Shown here in pieces: positions 55,089 to 64,000 of a stretch of DNA of 64,000 nucleotides (the stretch's first letter is position 1; every line of letters begins with the position of its first letter). Both the position numbers and the translations under genes were made by a program. The notes under the pieces are model-generated. The model worked only from the letters and a program-made list of their open reading frames with translations. It had not been told where the DNA came from and made no database searches. This stretch comes from Marvania coccoides (lineage: Eukaryota; Chlorophyta; Trebouxiophyceae; Chlorellales; Chlorellaceae), in NCBI GenBank assembly GCA_963854735.1, contig OY978101.1, forward strand, positions 744,001-808,000. Direction: 5' to 3'.

Positions 55089-55904
55089 ATGACGGCAGGA
55101 CTCCTTGCAGCGGCCTGTATTCTCCTTGCGCTTCGATTTGCCTGCGTCACAGCCAGAGAACTCGCCGCTGGACGAACTATGAAAGCGCCGTTGCCAGAAA
55201 AGGTTGCTCTGCGCACTCCCTACGGCAAAATCGTGCTCAACTTGCTACCAGACAATGCGCCCAAGGCAGTGGCAGCCGTGCAAGCTCTCGCAAAGTCGCG
55301 AGGGTGCAAGACTTGCAATTTTTATCGAGCAGAGGCAAGGCCGCTGGCCGCCAAGAAAGAAGCACCCACAGGGCCGCCCTACGCGCTGCTCCAGGGCCAG
55401 CTGGACCTGCCAGATATTCCAGAGCACGAGGGCGCGATCCAAGTCAAGTGAGTTTTATTTTCTCAACAAATTTCACCAGCATCAGACGTTCAAAAGGGAT
55501 GAATTTTAGAATACGAGTTTTCCTTGCAGGACGGGTCATGCGGCGTTCATCCCCAACTCAAAGGACTTTTTCATCGCTTTAGGGGACCACCCTGAGTGGG
55601 GCAGCCGCTCCCACACCGTGTTTGGCAAAGTGGTTGATTTTGTTTCAACCGACCTGATTGCCATACAGCCGTACAACCAAATTAAACACCCACAGCACGG
55701 TGAATTGCGCTTCACCTATTCTACCAATTAGATTTTTTTCCTGCGGTTGCATGATGGAATTATCTCGTGGAATTTTTCAAAGAGATTTGCAATGCAATAA
55801 TAATAATGCTTATTCTTCTTCTCTTTCTGTTTGCAGGCACGGTAATGAGAATGATGAAGGATCCCGTGAAATTCAACATCACCACCGACATTTTAACCCT
55901 CTGA
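55089..55904 (+). CDS. secretory cyclophilin-like peptidyl-prolyl isomerase domain protein
   Basis: Exons 55089-55447, 55530-55699 and 55837-55904 give 198 residues. A signal peptide or membrane anchor leads (LLAAACILLALRFACVTA). The fold follows cyclophilin order: VALRTPYGKIVLNLLPDNAP (strand 1-2), NFYRAEARP, then AFIPNSKDFFIALGDHPEW and HTVFGKVVDFVSTDLIAI. The cyclophilin active-site core is not conserved: the Arg of the FHR motif is replaced in context (NFYRAE), and QGGD- and FANAGPNTN-like motifs are absent. It is therefore probably a divergent, perhaps non-catalytic, member similar to plant Golgi/ER cyclophilin-like proteins. Confidence 0.7.
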
Positions 55905-55984
55905 TTAATCCGCTTGTTTTCTTTGTTTTTTTCTGCTAAATATATCAAGATTTGAAAATTCTCGTCTTGTTTTGAATTGCTATC

Positions 55985-55989
55985 TTACA
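55985..55989 (-). terminator. TGTAA polyadenylation motif (TRAPPC4)
   Basis: TTACA on the plus strand, about 95 nt beyond the minus-strand stop at 56081. Confidence 0.45.
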
Positions 55990-56080
55990 AATGGCTTACT
56001 AATACGGTCATCAAGATGTAATGTATAGTACTCGTAGAATTACCGAAAAGAAGGTCAATGTGAAAGGGAAAATTGTGTCA

Positions 56081-56677
56081 TCACGACTGAACAGCAGCCC
56101 ACCGTCGATTCATAGCAGACATGGCCGCAATCAAATTGGTGTCAAACTGCTCACTCTTGATAACCTGATCGGTCTCGTGGAAAGGGTTTTTCTGCACGTA
56201 GTCGCAATACAGCTCGTACACCCTGCGCACAATCATTGAAATTACAAGGGAAAATATGAAACTGAAGAACGGCAGGATAGATTCAGAGCATTCATCGTAA
56301 ACGTACGTTGTTCGCAGAATCTCGGGGCTTTCTTGGGTATTGGGCTCTGTGAGCAGCATGAAGGTGGTGCCTGTGAGTGTGTGGAAGCTATGGACGTCAA
56401 ATCCATCAGCGTGGAGCAGCTGGATCCCAGAACTGCCTGGCACCGGAGAGAGCTGCGCCGAAATGCCACACATGCCGAACCAACTGCTTGCCAACCTCAA
56501 TTTGTCGTTGAAATCTATAGGTGGGAGCTGCACAAAGTCCTGCAACAAGATGGAGAAGAAGAACATGTTTAATTAAAACAATAGAGAAAGTTAACAGAGG
56601 CGCCCTTGGTGTCTCACCCTGCTATACATTAATCCACCATTGCGTCCCACGATCCACAAGCTAAAGATTTGAGGCAT
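56081..56677 (-). CDS. TRAPPC4: TRAPP complex subunit 4 (Trs23/synbindin)
   Basis: Minus-strand exons 56618-56677, 56307-56539 and 56081-56222 give 144 residues, the length of plant TRS23 (about 141). TRAPPC4 is a core longin-like subunit of the TRAPP tether and Rab1/Ypt1 exchange factor. Landmarks: MPQIFSLWIVGRNGGLMYSR, LASSWFGMCGISAQLSP, GSSGIQLLHADGFDVHSFHT, LTGTTFMLLTEP and ILRTVYELYCDYVQKNPF. The last is rebuilt across the second intron and closely follows the animal pattern LLRKIYEIYSDFALKNPF. Ends in a short acidic/hydrophobic helix. Confidence 0.93.
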
Positions 56678-56958
56678 TATAATTTAAAAAGTGATCTTAG
56701 CTAGGCACAGAAGCAGCTTGAATCTATGATCACAAGCAGAACCTCGCTGGTTTGGAAATATAACGAAAACAAATAATAATATTTTGAAAAAATGGTGAGA
56801 AAGCTCAGTCTATATTTTTTGTCCGGGACGGTCGCCTGCTTCCTGTTCCTCCTCAACAATAGCCCAATTTCCCTGCTTTCATTTTAAATTTGCATACTTG
56901 ATTAAATTTATTGCCAGAATTTCCCCAAGCCCGCAGCGGACGTTCTTTTTAATTCAAA
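56678..56958. promoter_or_regulatory. divergent promoter region (TRAPPC4 / pfkB kinase)
   Basis: 281 bp between divergent start codons; AT-rich with short A-runs; no recognised element. Confidence 0.35.
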
Positions 56959-58198
56959 ATGTCAAATAATGAAGCAGACATGCAAAGGGCAACCTCCTCC
57001 ACGGTCATCGGCTTTGGCGACCCAATCCTCGACATCGTGAGCTCAGTCTCCTTCGACACGCTAGAACAGCTGCAGATGGAGGAGGGCGGCTGCACTTCCA
57101 TCTCCCGCTCCGCACTTGATCACCTCCTCTCCCTCGCAGAGGTCCGGACAAACATCCTCAAGGTGCCCGGAGGCTCCGCAGCCAATGTCTGCAAGGGCCT
57201 GGCATCCCTGGCTGGGGGTACCGGCTCATCTGTCATTTCTTTTGTCGGGATGGTGGGATATGATGGTGATCTGTACAGGCGCATGCTGGAGGCGCATGGC
57301 GTGCGTCCGCTATTGGTACGTCGCTTTGGAAGTATGTAAAAAATATTTAATAGCATGTTTTGCCGTTTTGAAAATATTTTCACTTTTGCATTTCTTCTCT
57401 TCATTACTACTTTTTTCGCAGGCGCAATGCCCATTAGAAGGCGAACCTACCGGCACGTGCCTGTGCCTCATCAGTCCCGATGGTCAACGCACCATGCGGA
57501 CGCATCTTGGGGCTGCTGCGCAGCTGCAAGCAGCTGACCAGCTGCCCCCTGAGCTTGATTTTCAAGGAGCAGGGGTGGTGCATTTTGAGGGCTATGCAAT
57601 GTTCAAGCCTGTGGTCATTGAGGCGGCCATGCGCGCGGCTGCTGCAGCGGGGGCAAAGGTTTCCATTGACTTGGCAAGTTTTGAGGTGGTGAAGCACAGC
57701 TGGGGGCTTCTGGAGGAGCTGCTGCGGAAGGGGTTGTTGCAAATCATTTTTTGCAACGAAGACGAGGCGCGCGCGCTTGTGCAAGCAGCTGGTCTTTCTT
57801 CTGACGCTGGCGGCGGCAATTCAAACGGTGCTTTGACAGACGCAGACGCTGAAGCAGCGGTGAAGGCGGCGCAGACGTATTTGTTGCAGTTTTGCGAGCT
57901 GGTAGTGATCAGCAGAGGGGCTAAAGGGTGCGTGGCAGCCACGTCAGCGGGGCATCGAGCGGCAGCAAAAGCGTTTCGAGTGGATATTGTCGATACTGTG
58001 GGGGCTGGAGACCTGTTCGCGAGCGGATTCTTGCACGCCTGGATGAGCGGGGCGTCTCTGCAGGCGTGCGCAGTGTGTGGATGTGCGGCCGGAGCGGAGG
58101 CGGTGCAGGCAGCTGGAGCAGAGCTGGGGGAAGAGGCAGTGCAGCAGCTGCGGGAAAAGGTCGGAAAAATAATCTCTGACGACGAAAATAAATTCTAG
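56959..58198 (+). CDS. pfkB-family carbohydrate/nucleoside kinase (adenosine-kinase-like)
   Basis: Exons 56959-57315 and 57422-58198 give 377 residues. The family phosphorylates sugars or nucleosides with ATP. VIGFGDPILDIV opens the Rossmann-like core. VPGGSAANVCKGLASL is the N-terminal pfkB signature, and DTVGAGDLFASGFLHAWMSG contains the catalytic Asp in GAGD. NEDEARAL and LVVISRGAKGCVA complete the set. The small lid strands (GTCLCLISPDGQRTMRTHLG) are of the adenosine-kinase/ribokinase type found in a plant pfkB subgroup. The substrate cannot be decided by eye. No transit peptide is evident. Confidence 0.88.
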
Positions 58199-58447
58199 CC
58201 TACTTGTGTAAGCAGCACGTCAAGTGAAAGTGACAGGGATAGCTAGAAGGGATTATTGTGTGTGCTGAATTAGCATTATAAACCCATTCTTTTAGTTTCA
58301 TAAAATTTCATAAAATTTTGTTGATTAACTGACGCGTATCAGGTGCCAATAATGTAGAATTACGCAAAGCTGAGATCACATCAAAAAAGCTTCTCCCCAT
58401 ATATTTCCTTAAAATAGCCCTTACACCGCTTCTTTAAAACTAAAATA

Positions 58448-61400
58448 ATGTTTCGCGGCAAGCCTGTGTGGATATTAGAGCTTTTATTCGTCTTGGCCGC
58501 CCTTCCCACAACCGCTGGCATCCAACCAACGACGTCGCTAGATTTCGCCTCTCCTTCGGAAATCTTAAGCTTCCAGGCCATAGGTGGCATCCAGCCTCCG
58601 CCATGGGCCGAAGACGCTTGGTTCAAGATCCTCAAACGCGTATATGACGAGACCGAGGCTTCCGTCGGTTTTTGCTTCGGCTCAGACCCTCGAAAACTGC
58701 TTCGAATTGTGGGCCTGAGCTTCCCTTGGCCGCTGCCTGTCGAGGACGGCGGCGGAAGCTCTTCCTCCTCCGTGTGCACCAACAGAACGCGGCTGGCGCT
58801 GCACTTGTGCCCTCCCAGCAGCATAAAAATGTACTACCGCTTTATGCTGCTCACAGAAGACCCAGAGAAAGTGCCGCCCACTTTGCAGTGCCCTTCGGGC
58901 GCGGTACTAGAGTCCTGCGCGCCTGGATTCTTTAAAATTCGCCTGGAAAAGGGCGAGAGCGACGAAATTGTGGAGCGGGGGAGAGGCCACGCTGCCTGCT
59001 GTCCTGGCTACTTTTGCCCCGCGAATTTAAACTGGTGAGCAATACAGCGGGTTTTATCCTCTCAATATGTCTGCCTTCATTTCAATTCCTTTATTTTCTT
59101 TCCTACTTACTTTCTTCCTTCAAATTTCTTTCTTTACTTATTTCTTTCTTTCCAATTTCCAATTACAATGCGGCATGATGCCGTGCCCGCTGGGCGCTTT
59201 CTGCCCCTCTGCCGTGGCCGCTGCACCCCCTGAGCCCTACCGCCTGCGCCACCGCTCCCCAGCGCTGTGGTGCGCGCCCTACGCCTACCGCCAGCGCCCT
59301 GGGCTGGGCTGTGGCGGCGCCGACCGCTGGACCGTCATTCCTAAAGAAGCATTCCCTGGAGTGGGCCGCTGGGAGGCTGGCAGCGGCAATCTGTACTGCA
59401 GTCGAGGCTACTACTGCCCCAACACTACTCAGCACAAAATAAAGTGCCCCCGCGGGTATTTTTGCCGGCAAGGGAGTTCTGAGCCGGTGAAGTGCCCTCC
59501 AGGTGCAGTGTGCCCCCCTGGCAGCGAGATTCCGGCAAACAACTGGGGCGGGGTGGGGGCGGACGCAGCGCTGCTGAGCCTGCTGTGCGTGTTGCTGTGG
59601 ATGACGGCGCGGCGGCGGCGATCCAAGCTGCTGCTCCCGCCACCGCCTGCTGCAGCACCGTTGCAGGAAGCGACTGTCACGAGCAGCGCACCAGGAGGGG
59701 GTGAAGATGGAGGGAGCGGCCGGCGCTGTAGCGAGGTAGAGAAAGGGGTTTCAAGCGGGGCAAAGAGCTCTCCCGATGTCAGCGGCGCTGCTGAGCCGCT
59801 GCGGCCTCTGGACGTAGAATTCCGAGGGCTGAGCATAAGGCTGAAGACTGGTGGGCGGGAGGTGCTGTCTGGGGTGTCTGCTGGCTTCGCTGCTGGCAAG
59901 CTGACGGCCATCATGGGCCCCTCAGGTGAGGAAGAGGGGGGGGAGGAAATGGTTTTCCCTGAAGGAATCGATGTTGTAAAGTCGCCACGCAGCACTTTAA
60001 CGGAAAGTATATTCGCTAAATGGCTTTAATATATATATATTTATTATCAGGCGCTGGAAAGAGCTCGCTGCTGTGCGCGTTAGCTGGGCGAGCGCCTCAC
60101 GGCCGCACCACGGGGCAAATGTTCGTCAACGGCCGGCCCGACACCCTGCGGCGGTACGCTGGAGTGATGGGGTTCGTGCCACAGGATGACGTGATGCACG
60201 GGTCGCTGACCGTGGAAGAGACTCTTTTGTTTTCCGCCAGAATTCGTTTGCCCAGATGCACGGCAGCAGCAGAGCACCGCCGCCGTGTGGATGCTGCGCT
60301 GACCTGCCTGGGGCTGAGCGCTGTGCGCCGGGAGCTGGTGGGGGACGATCGGAACCGCGGCATCTCCGGGGGAGAGGTGAGAAAGAGAGTTAACGAGGGA
60401 AAAAATCGTCGGCAAAAATTTATAATTTTCTTCTTATTCTTTATACGCCCCTTCAGTCATCCCCTTTGGGGTCTTTTGTTTTGTTTTCTTTTCAATATGC
60501 CCCTTAATTAATTTTGCTCTTTGACTTATACTATCCACGCAGCGCAAGCGAGTGAGCATCGGCATCGAGCTGGTGTGCGCCCCCAGGCTGCTGCTGCTGG
60601 ACGAACCCACTTCAGGCCTCGACGCCACCGCCGCCTGCGCCCTCGTCCGCACCCTGGTCGCGCTGGTGCGCCAGGAAGGCGTCACAGCCGCCGCAGTGGT
60701 GCACCAGCCCCGCCACGAGGCGTTTGTGCAGTTTGACGATCTCATTCTGCTGGCGGTCGGCGGCCGTGCTGCTTTTTACGGCAGAGTACCCCATGTGGAG
60801 CCGTACTTTCTTTCTCTGGGCCACAGCTTCCCCCCGCGCACCAACCCTGCAGACGCGCTGCTGGACCTGGTGGCGGCGCGGCCTGACGAGCTGGCTGATG
60901 CCTGGAGGCACAACCAGTCGCTTCAGGCGCAGAGCCCAAGCAGATCGCGAACGGAATTCCGCCACCCTGAAGACGGTGAACAGTGCTGCTCCCGGTCTCC
61001 TGCATCAGACCTAGAGCGCCCCCTCCTCGGGTCTCCTAGCCCCTCTGGCAGAAAGAAAGCGTCTTCTTCCTCTTTACAGCCGGGTTTTCTGCAGCAGTTT
61101 CGGTGGTGCTTCGGCCGCGCCGCCAAAGAGCGTGCGAGGCAGCCCTTGGCGGTGTTCACTGACCTGGCCATTGTGGCCACCACCGGCACCACCGTCGGAC
61201 TTTTATCCGACCGCGGACGCTCTACCATCCTCAGCTACGCCTCGCAGGTGTCGTACTCGGTCATCGCGCTCGCGCTGGCAGCCACGGTCAGCGCGGCAGG
61301 GACGTTCTCGCGGGAGGGTCCATCTTTTCAGCGGGAGGCGGCTTCAGGGCTGAATCGGGTGGCATACTTTGCGGCGATGGACGCGCTGCACGCGGTGGAG

Positions 61401-61904
61401 GGGGTGGTCAGCTCCGGGGTGTACCTCGTCAGTTGGGTCAGCTTCGCCAATAGCCAGGGCGTCATTTGGCAGCTGTACCTAATTTCGCTTGCGCTGTACT
61501 ACGTGTGTGCCGGAACCGGCTTTCTTTTAGAGCTCGCCCTGGGGGCGTCTTCCGCGCAGCTAGGGGCAGCGGTGTTCACCCTGATTTCCACGCTGGTGGC
61601 GCGGCAGCCGGGGCGCCCCTCCGCCGCCCTCGCTGCGCTGCAGGCGGTGAGCTTCGCGCGGTGGGCGCTGGAGGGGTTTGTCATCGCAGAGAGCAACCGC
61701 CTGACGGGTGTATGGGTGCTGGCGCGCTGCGCGGACCTCGTTGCTTTGGATTATGACGTGAGAAAATTTTGGCGGTGTCTGGTGGCCCTGGTGGTCCTGG
61801 GGATGGGGTTTCGGGCGGCAGCGCTGGGCATGCTGGTCAGGAACAGGTCCCCTGGTGGCGAAGGGGGGGGGGTGATTGGTGGTCTGTCTCTGACAAAATT
61901 TTGA
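58448..61904 (+). CDS. ABCG28-like half-size ABC transporter with Cys-rich N-terminal domain
   Basis: Exons 58448-59034, 59171-59925, 60051-60376 and 60543-61904 give 1009 residues. A signal peptide is followed by a Cys-rich extracellular domain (CCPGYFCP, MPCPLGAFCP, CSRGYYCPNTT, CPRGYFC, CPPGAVCPPG), as in plant ABCG24/28. After one TM comes the nucleotide-binding domain: Walker A GPSGAGKSS (split by intron 2), FVPQDDVMHGSLTVEETLLF, signature ISGGERKRVSIG (split by intron 3) and LLLLDEPTSGLD. The C-terminal region holds several TM helices. The first intron has GTGAGC at its start but no AG anywhere near its end. Homology requires the exon to resume at C59171 after ...ACAATG, i.e. a GT-TG intron or a sequence error. 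Confidence 0.88.
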
Positions 61905-62123
61905 ACGAAAAAACAAGGTGAAGAAGTTGAAAAAAAAGCCCGTCAATGCGCCATTTTATTTGCATTTTTTTCGTGTCGAGCCAGACGTCGTGGGCCCGGC
62001 TGTCTGTCGCATCGCTGCTCGGTTGACCTCACTCACCTCGCTGAAAGGAAAAAAGGGCAGAGGGAAAATAAAGAGGAGCATAGTGTCCAGCGCCATTTAA
62101 ATTTATGTTTCAAAGGGATTTTG
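61905..62123. other. intergenic region
   Basis: About 220 bp between two plus-strand genes; no feature seen apart from A-rich stretches. Confidence 0.4.
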
Positions 62124-63508
62124 ATGCAAGCAGTGGTCCGGGTAGCACTGAGGATACGTAATGTGACGTGCATGGCAGCGACAACTGGATCTCTTCATTC
62201 GAGCGGTCGGGCTTTCTGCGAGGTCGCCAGGCCTTCGGCTTTTCCGCGACACATCCGACGTATCGACCCAATGGCCGGCCCCTGGGGCAGCCTCCACTCG
62301 CTGTTTAGGAGCGTGGCAGCCCGCCCTGTGGCAGCAGCGGCGTTTGGCGTCACCACAGTAGGAGCAGGCGTGCTGGTGGCCAGCGGCCTGGGCAGCAGAC
62401 GCTCCCACTGCACCAGCGCCAACCCTGTGGGCCCACGCCCCGTGTTCTCCAGCGTGAGCGACAATACGCAGGCATCAGACTCTGCCACCGAACCAAGGTA
62501 AAATTATTCAATTTTAACTCTAATTTTCATAAGGGTTTCGCTGCAAATCCCTCCGCAATCTACCTCATACCCTTCTCTCCATCGTCAACCCTCATCCCCA
62601 CCTAGATTTCCACCCAAACCTCACTTAAACCCCCCAAATAATTCTGCAGCGCCACCGCCGACGCAGAGCACTTCATTTTGGCAGCCGGCGCCGCCATGAT
62701 CCCGCATCCCGCCAAACAGGACAAGGGCGGCGAGGACGCCTACTTCATCTGCGAGTCTGGGCGGTGTTTGGGCGTGGCAGACGGCGTAGGAGGATGGGCA
62801 GAAATCGGCGTCGATCCTGGGCTCTACTCCCGAGAACTCATGGATCACGCACGAGACGCCTCCCTTTTCACGCCCCCCGGGCCCGAGGGCCCCCAGCGCA
62901 TCCTGGAGTACGCGCACCGCTGCACCGCAGCACGCGGATCATGCACAGCATGCATCATTTGCGTCTACGACGGCGTGCTGCACGCCTCCAACCTGGGAGA
63001 CTCGGGATTCATGCTGGTGCGCGACGGGGAGCTGGCGTTCATGTCCCCCCAGCAGCAGCACGAGTTTAACTTCCCGTACCAGCTCGGCAGCGCGGACTCT
63101 ATGGCCGACATGCCGGCGGCGGCGCAGCGGTTTTCGATGGAAGTGAAATTGGGAGACGTGGTGGTGGCAGCGACGGACGGGGTGTTTGACAACGTGTACC
63201 CCGATGAAGCGGCCGCCATGGTGGCGCTGGCGAAGCGCAACGGAGACTCGCCACAGGCGGCGGCGGCGATCTTGGCTGCCTTTGCCAGGTCTCGGGCTGT
63301 CGATCCCACGCATCTGTCGCCGTTTGCGTACGGCGCGCAGCAGCTGGGGTACCGGTACTTTGGGGGCAAGTTGGATGACATCACGGTGGTGTGTGCGTAC
63401 ATTGAAAAGGGGGAAATTCCAAAATCGGGATGCAGCGGCGGCAGGGAGGAAGGACAGGATAATGCGGACAGCAACAATGGAAACGGCGCTGCCGCGCCAA
63501 AAATGTAA
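62124..63508 (+). CDS. PPTC7/PBCP-type PP2C protein phosphatase
   Basis: Exons 62124-62497 and 62650-63508 give 410 residues. The enzyme class dephosphorylates Ser/Thr with Mn/Mg. Motifs in order: KGGEDAYFICESG, LGVADGVGGWAEIGVDPGLY (metal-binding Asp), LHASNLGDSGFMLVRDGEL, VVAATDGVFDNVY and KLDDITVVCAYIE. This is the PPTC7 subgroup, not classical PP2C. The first about 130 residues are Arg/Ser/Ala-rich and precede the domain, consistent with plastid or mitochondrial import. Plant relatives include the photosystem II core phosphatase and mitochondrial PPTC7 proteins; which one this is cannot be told here. Confidence 0.9.
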
Positions 63509-63888
63509 AGCAGCTGTTGAGAAGAGTGTCGTGAGGGAGAGAAGAGTGTCGTGAGGGGAGGCATGGGCACAAAAAAATTCTTCTGGAAAGGAAGCTCTCG
63601 TGTGGGATGGATCGTCAATCTGGGTGGACTGCATCAGCGGGATTAGTGGGTGGAGCCTGCTCATCGTGGAGTTTAAATATTAATTGGCATTTTTATTCAA
63701 CCTCGACACGACATCGTCAGGCTTGACGCCGTCCCCAACTCATCTATTGTCATCACCGTCCTCCTTCGATACCTGACGCTGCTGCATTGCCATTTTGAGA
63801 CTTGTGATTGCAATTGCAGCCCATCAAAGCACGTTGCAAAGTAGCGGAGGTGTGCAATCGCCCAAAAAGCTTCGCCAATTCAATCTGT
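63509..63888. other. convergent intergenic region
   Basis: About 380 bp between the phosphatase gene and a minus-strand terminal exon. It contains a short tandem repeat (GAGAGAAGAGTGTCGTGAGG units at about 63518-63560). No gene is seen. Confidence 0.4.
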
Positions 63889-63983
63889 TCAGTCGTCCAA
63901 GAAATGTTGCTTCAGCAAGCGGGACGCCCGCAGGCGGTCCTCGACCTGCAGCGCCCATGTAGCAGCCGACAAGTGTGCAGCAG
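63889..63983 (-). CDS. C-terminal exon of a gene continuing beyond the window
   Basis: Minus strand, after an acceptor-like ACCTGAG. An open frame of 31 codons reads AAHLSAATWALQVEDRLRAS, then RLLKQHFLDD and a TGA at 63889-63891. It is helical and charged, like a protein C-terminus. Upstream exons lie beyond 64000. No family can be assigned. Confidence 0.4.
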
Positions 63984-64000
63984 CTCAGGTGCGCATTGCG

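Noticed and set aside
59035..59170. U12-type AT-AC intron as explanation for the missing AG in the ABCG gene
   Set aside because: The donor is GTGAGC, not ATATCC, and splicing after ...TTAC would create an immediate TGA.
1..64000. Bacterial origin, mobile elements, CRISPR or tRNA/rRNA genes
   Set aside because: The intron-rich structure and families are eukaryotic nuclear; I found no terminal inverted repeats with transposase, no spaced direct-repeat array and no recognisable tRNA cloverleaf.

Overview
The window is nuclear DNA of a eukaryote, most likely a chlorophyte-type green alga. Exons are GC-rich and introns AT-rich, and nearly every gene is split by short GT-AG (sometimes GC-AG) introns whose phases match exactly. 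The gene set is plant/green-algal: an RWP-RK regulator, an EDR2-type PH-START-DUF1336 protein, a DUF789 protein, a plant-type secretory xylose isomerase, a PPR-SMR protein, a plastid-type MATE transporter, a plant ABCG28-like half transporter and a PPTC7/PBCP-type PP2C. Several genes on both strands carry TGTAA 50-155 nt beyond the stop, the polyadenylation motif of chlorophytes. I do not name a species. There are no operons, CRISPR arrays, IS elements or rRNA genes, and I recognised no tRNA gene.

Layout. 1-4.2 kb: a truncated, partly frame-broken unknown gene (-), a plastid-targeted-looking HPRT-type phosphoribosyltransferase (+), a weak unknown gene (-) and an RWP-RK protein (+). 4.7-13.1 kb: a 1659-aa CPSF-A/DDB1-family protein (-) divergent from an EDR2-like lipid-binding protein (+). 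13.3-20.4 kb: dCMP deaminase with a membrane anchor, a secreted Cys-rich protein, an ankyrin protein and xylose isomerase. 20.6-26.4 kb: a YbaK/exonuclease fusion (-) and a MATE transporter (+) on either side of a 200-N gap. 27-36 kb: DUF789 protein, a small repeat protein, GID4, an FSH-type serine hydrolase and TAF10. 36-48 kb: a possible 36-residue peptide gene, a thylakoid-type small protein, 3-ketodihydrosphingosine reductase, a small membrane protein, a ZNF598/Hel2 E3 ligase, long-form RNase Z and a lipase-like hydrolase. 49-64 kb: a very large PPR-SMR protein with a PrimPol-type zinc module, a cyclophilin-like protein, TRAPPC4, a pfkB sugar/nucleoside kinase, an ABCG transporter, a PP2C phosphatase and the last exon of a further gene.

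The genes are mostly unrelated housekeeping and organelle functions, as expected for a nuclear chromosome. Loose themes are nucleotide salvage (HPRT, dCMP deaminase, pfkB kinase), RNA handling (RNase Z, YbaK-exonuclease, PPR-SMR, ZNF598, CPSF-A) and membrane/lipid traffic (EDR2-like, KDSR, TRAPPC4, MATE, ABCG).

The most unusual finding is the PPR-SMR gene at 49236-54685. One uninterrupted exon joins an intact PrimPol C-terminal zinc-binding module (all four Cys/His ligands at the right spacing, catalytic primase domain absent) to PPR repeats, giving a predicted organelle-targeted protein. Also notable are the prolyl-tRNA-editing (YbaK) plus DEDDy exonuclease fusion, the raised frequency of GC-AG introns (5 of about 52), and an apparent GT-TG intron in the ABCG gene. 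All exon boundaries were worked out by eye from splice consensus, phase and family similarity; no alignment was run.
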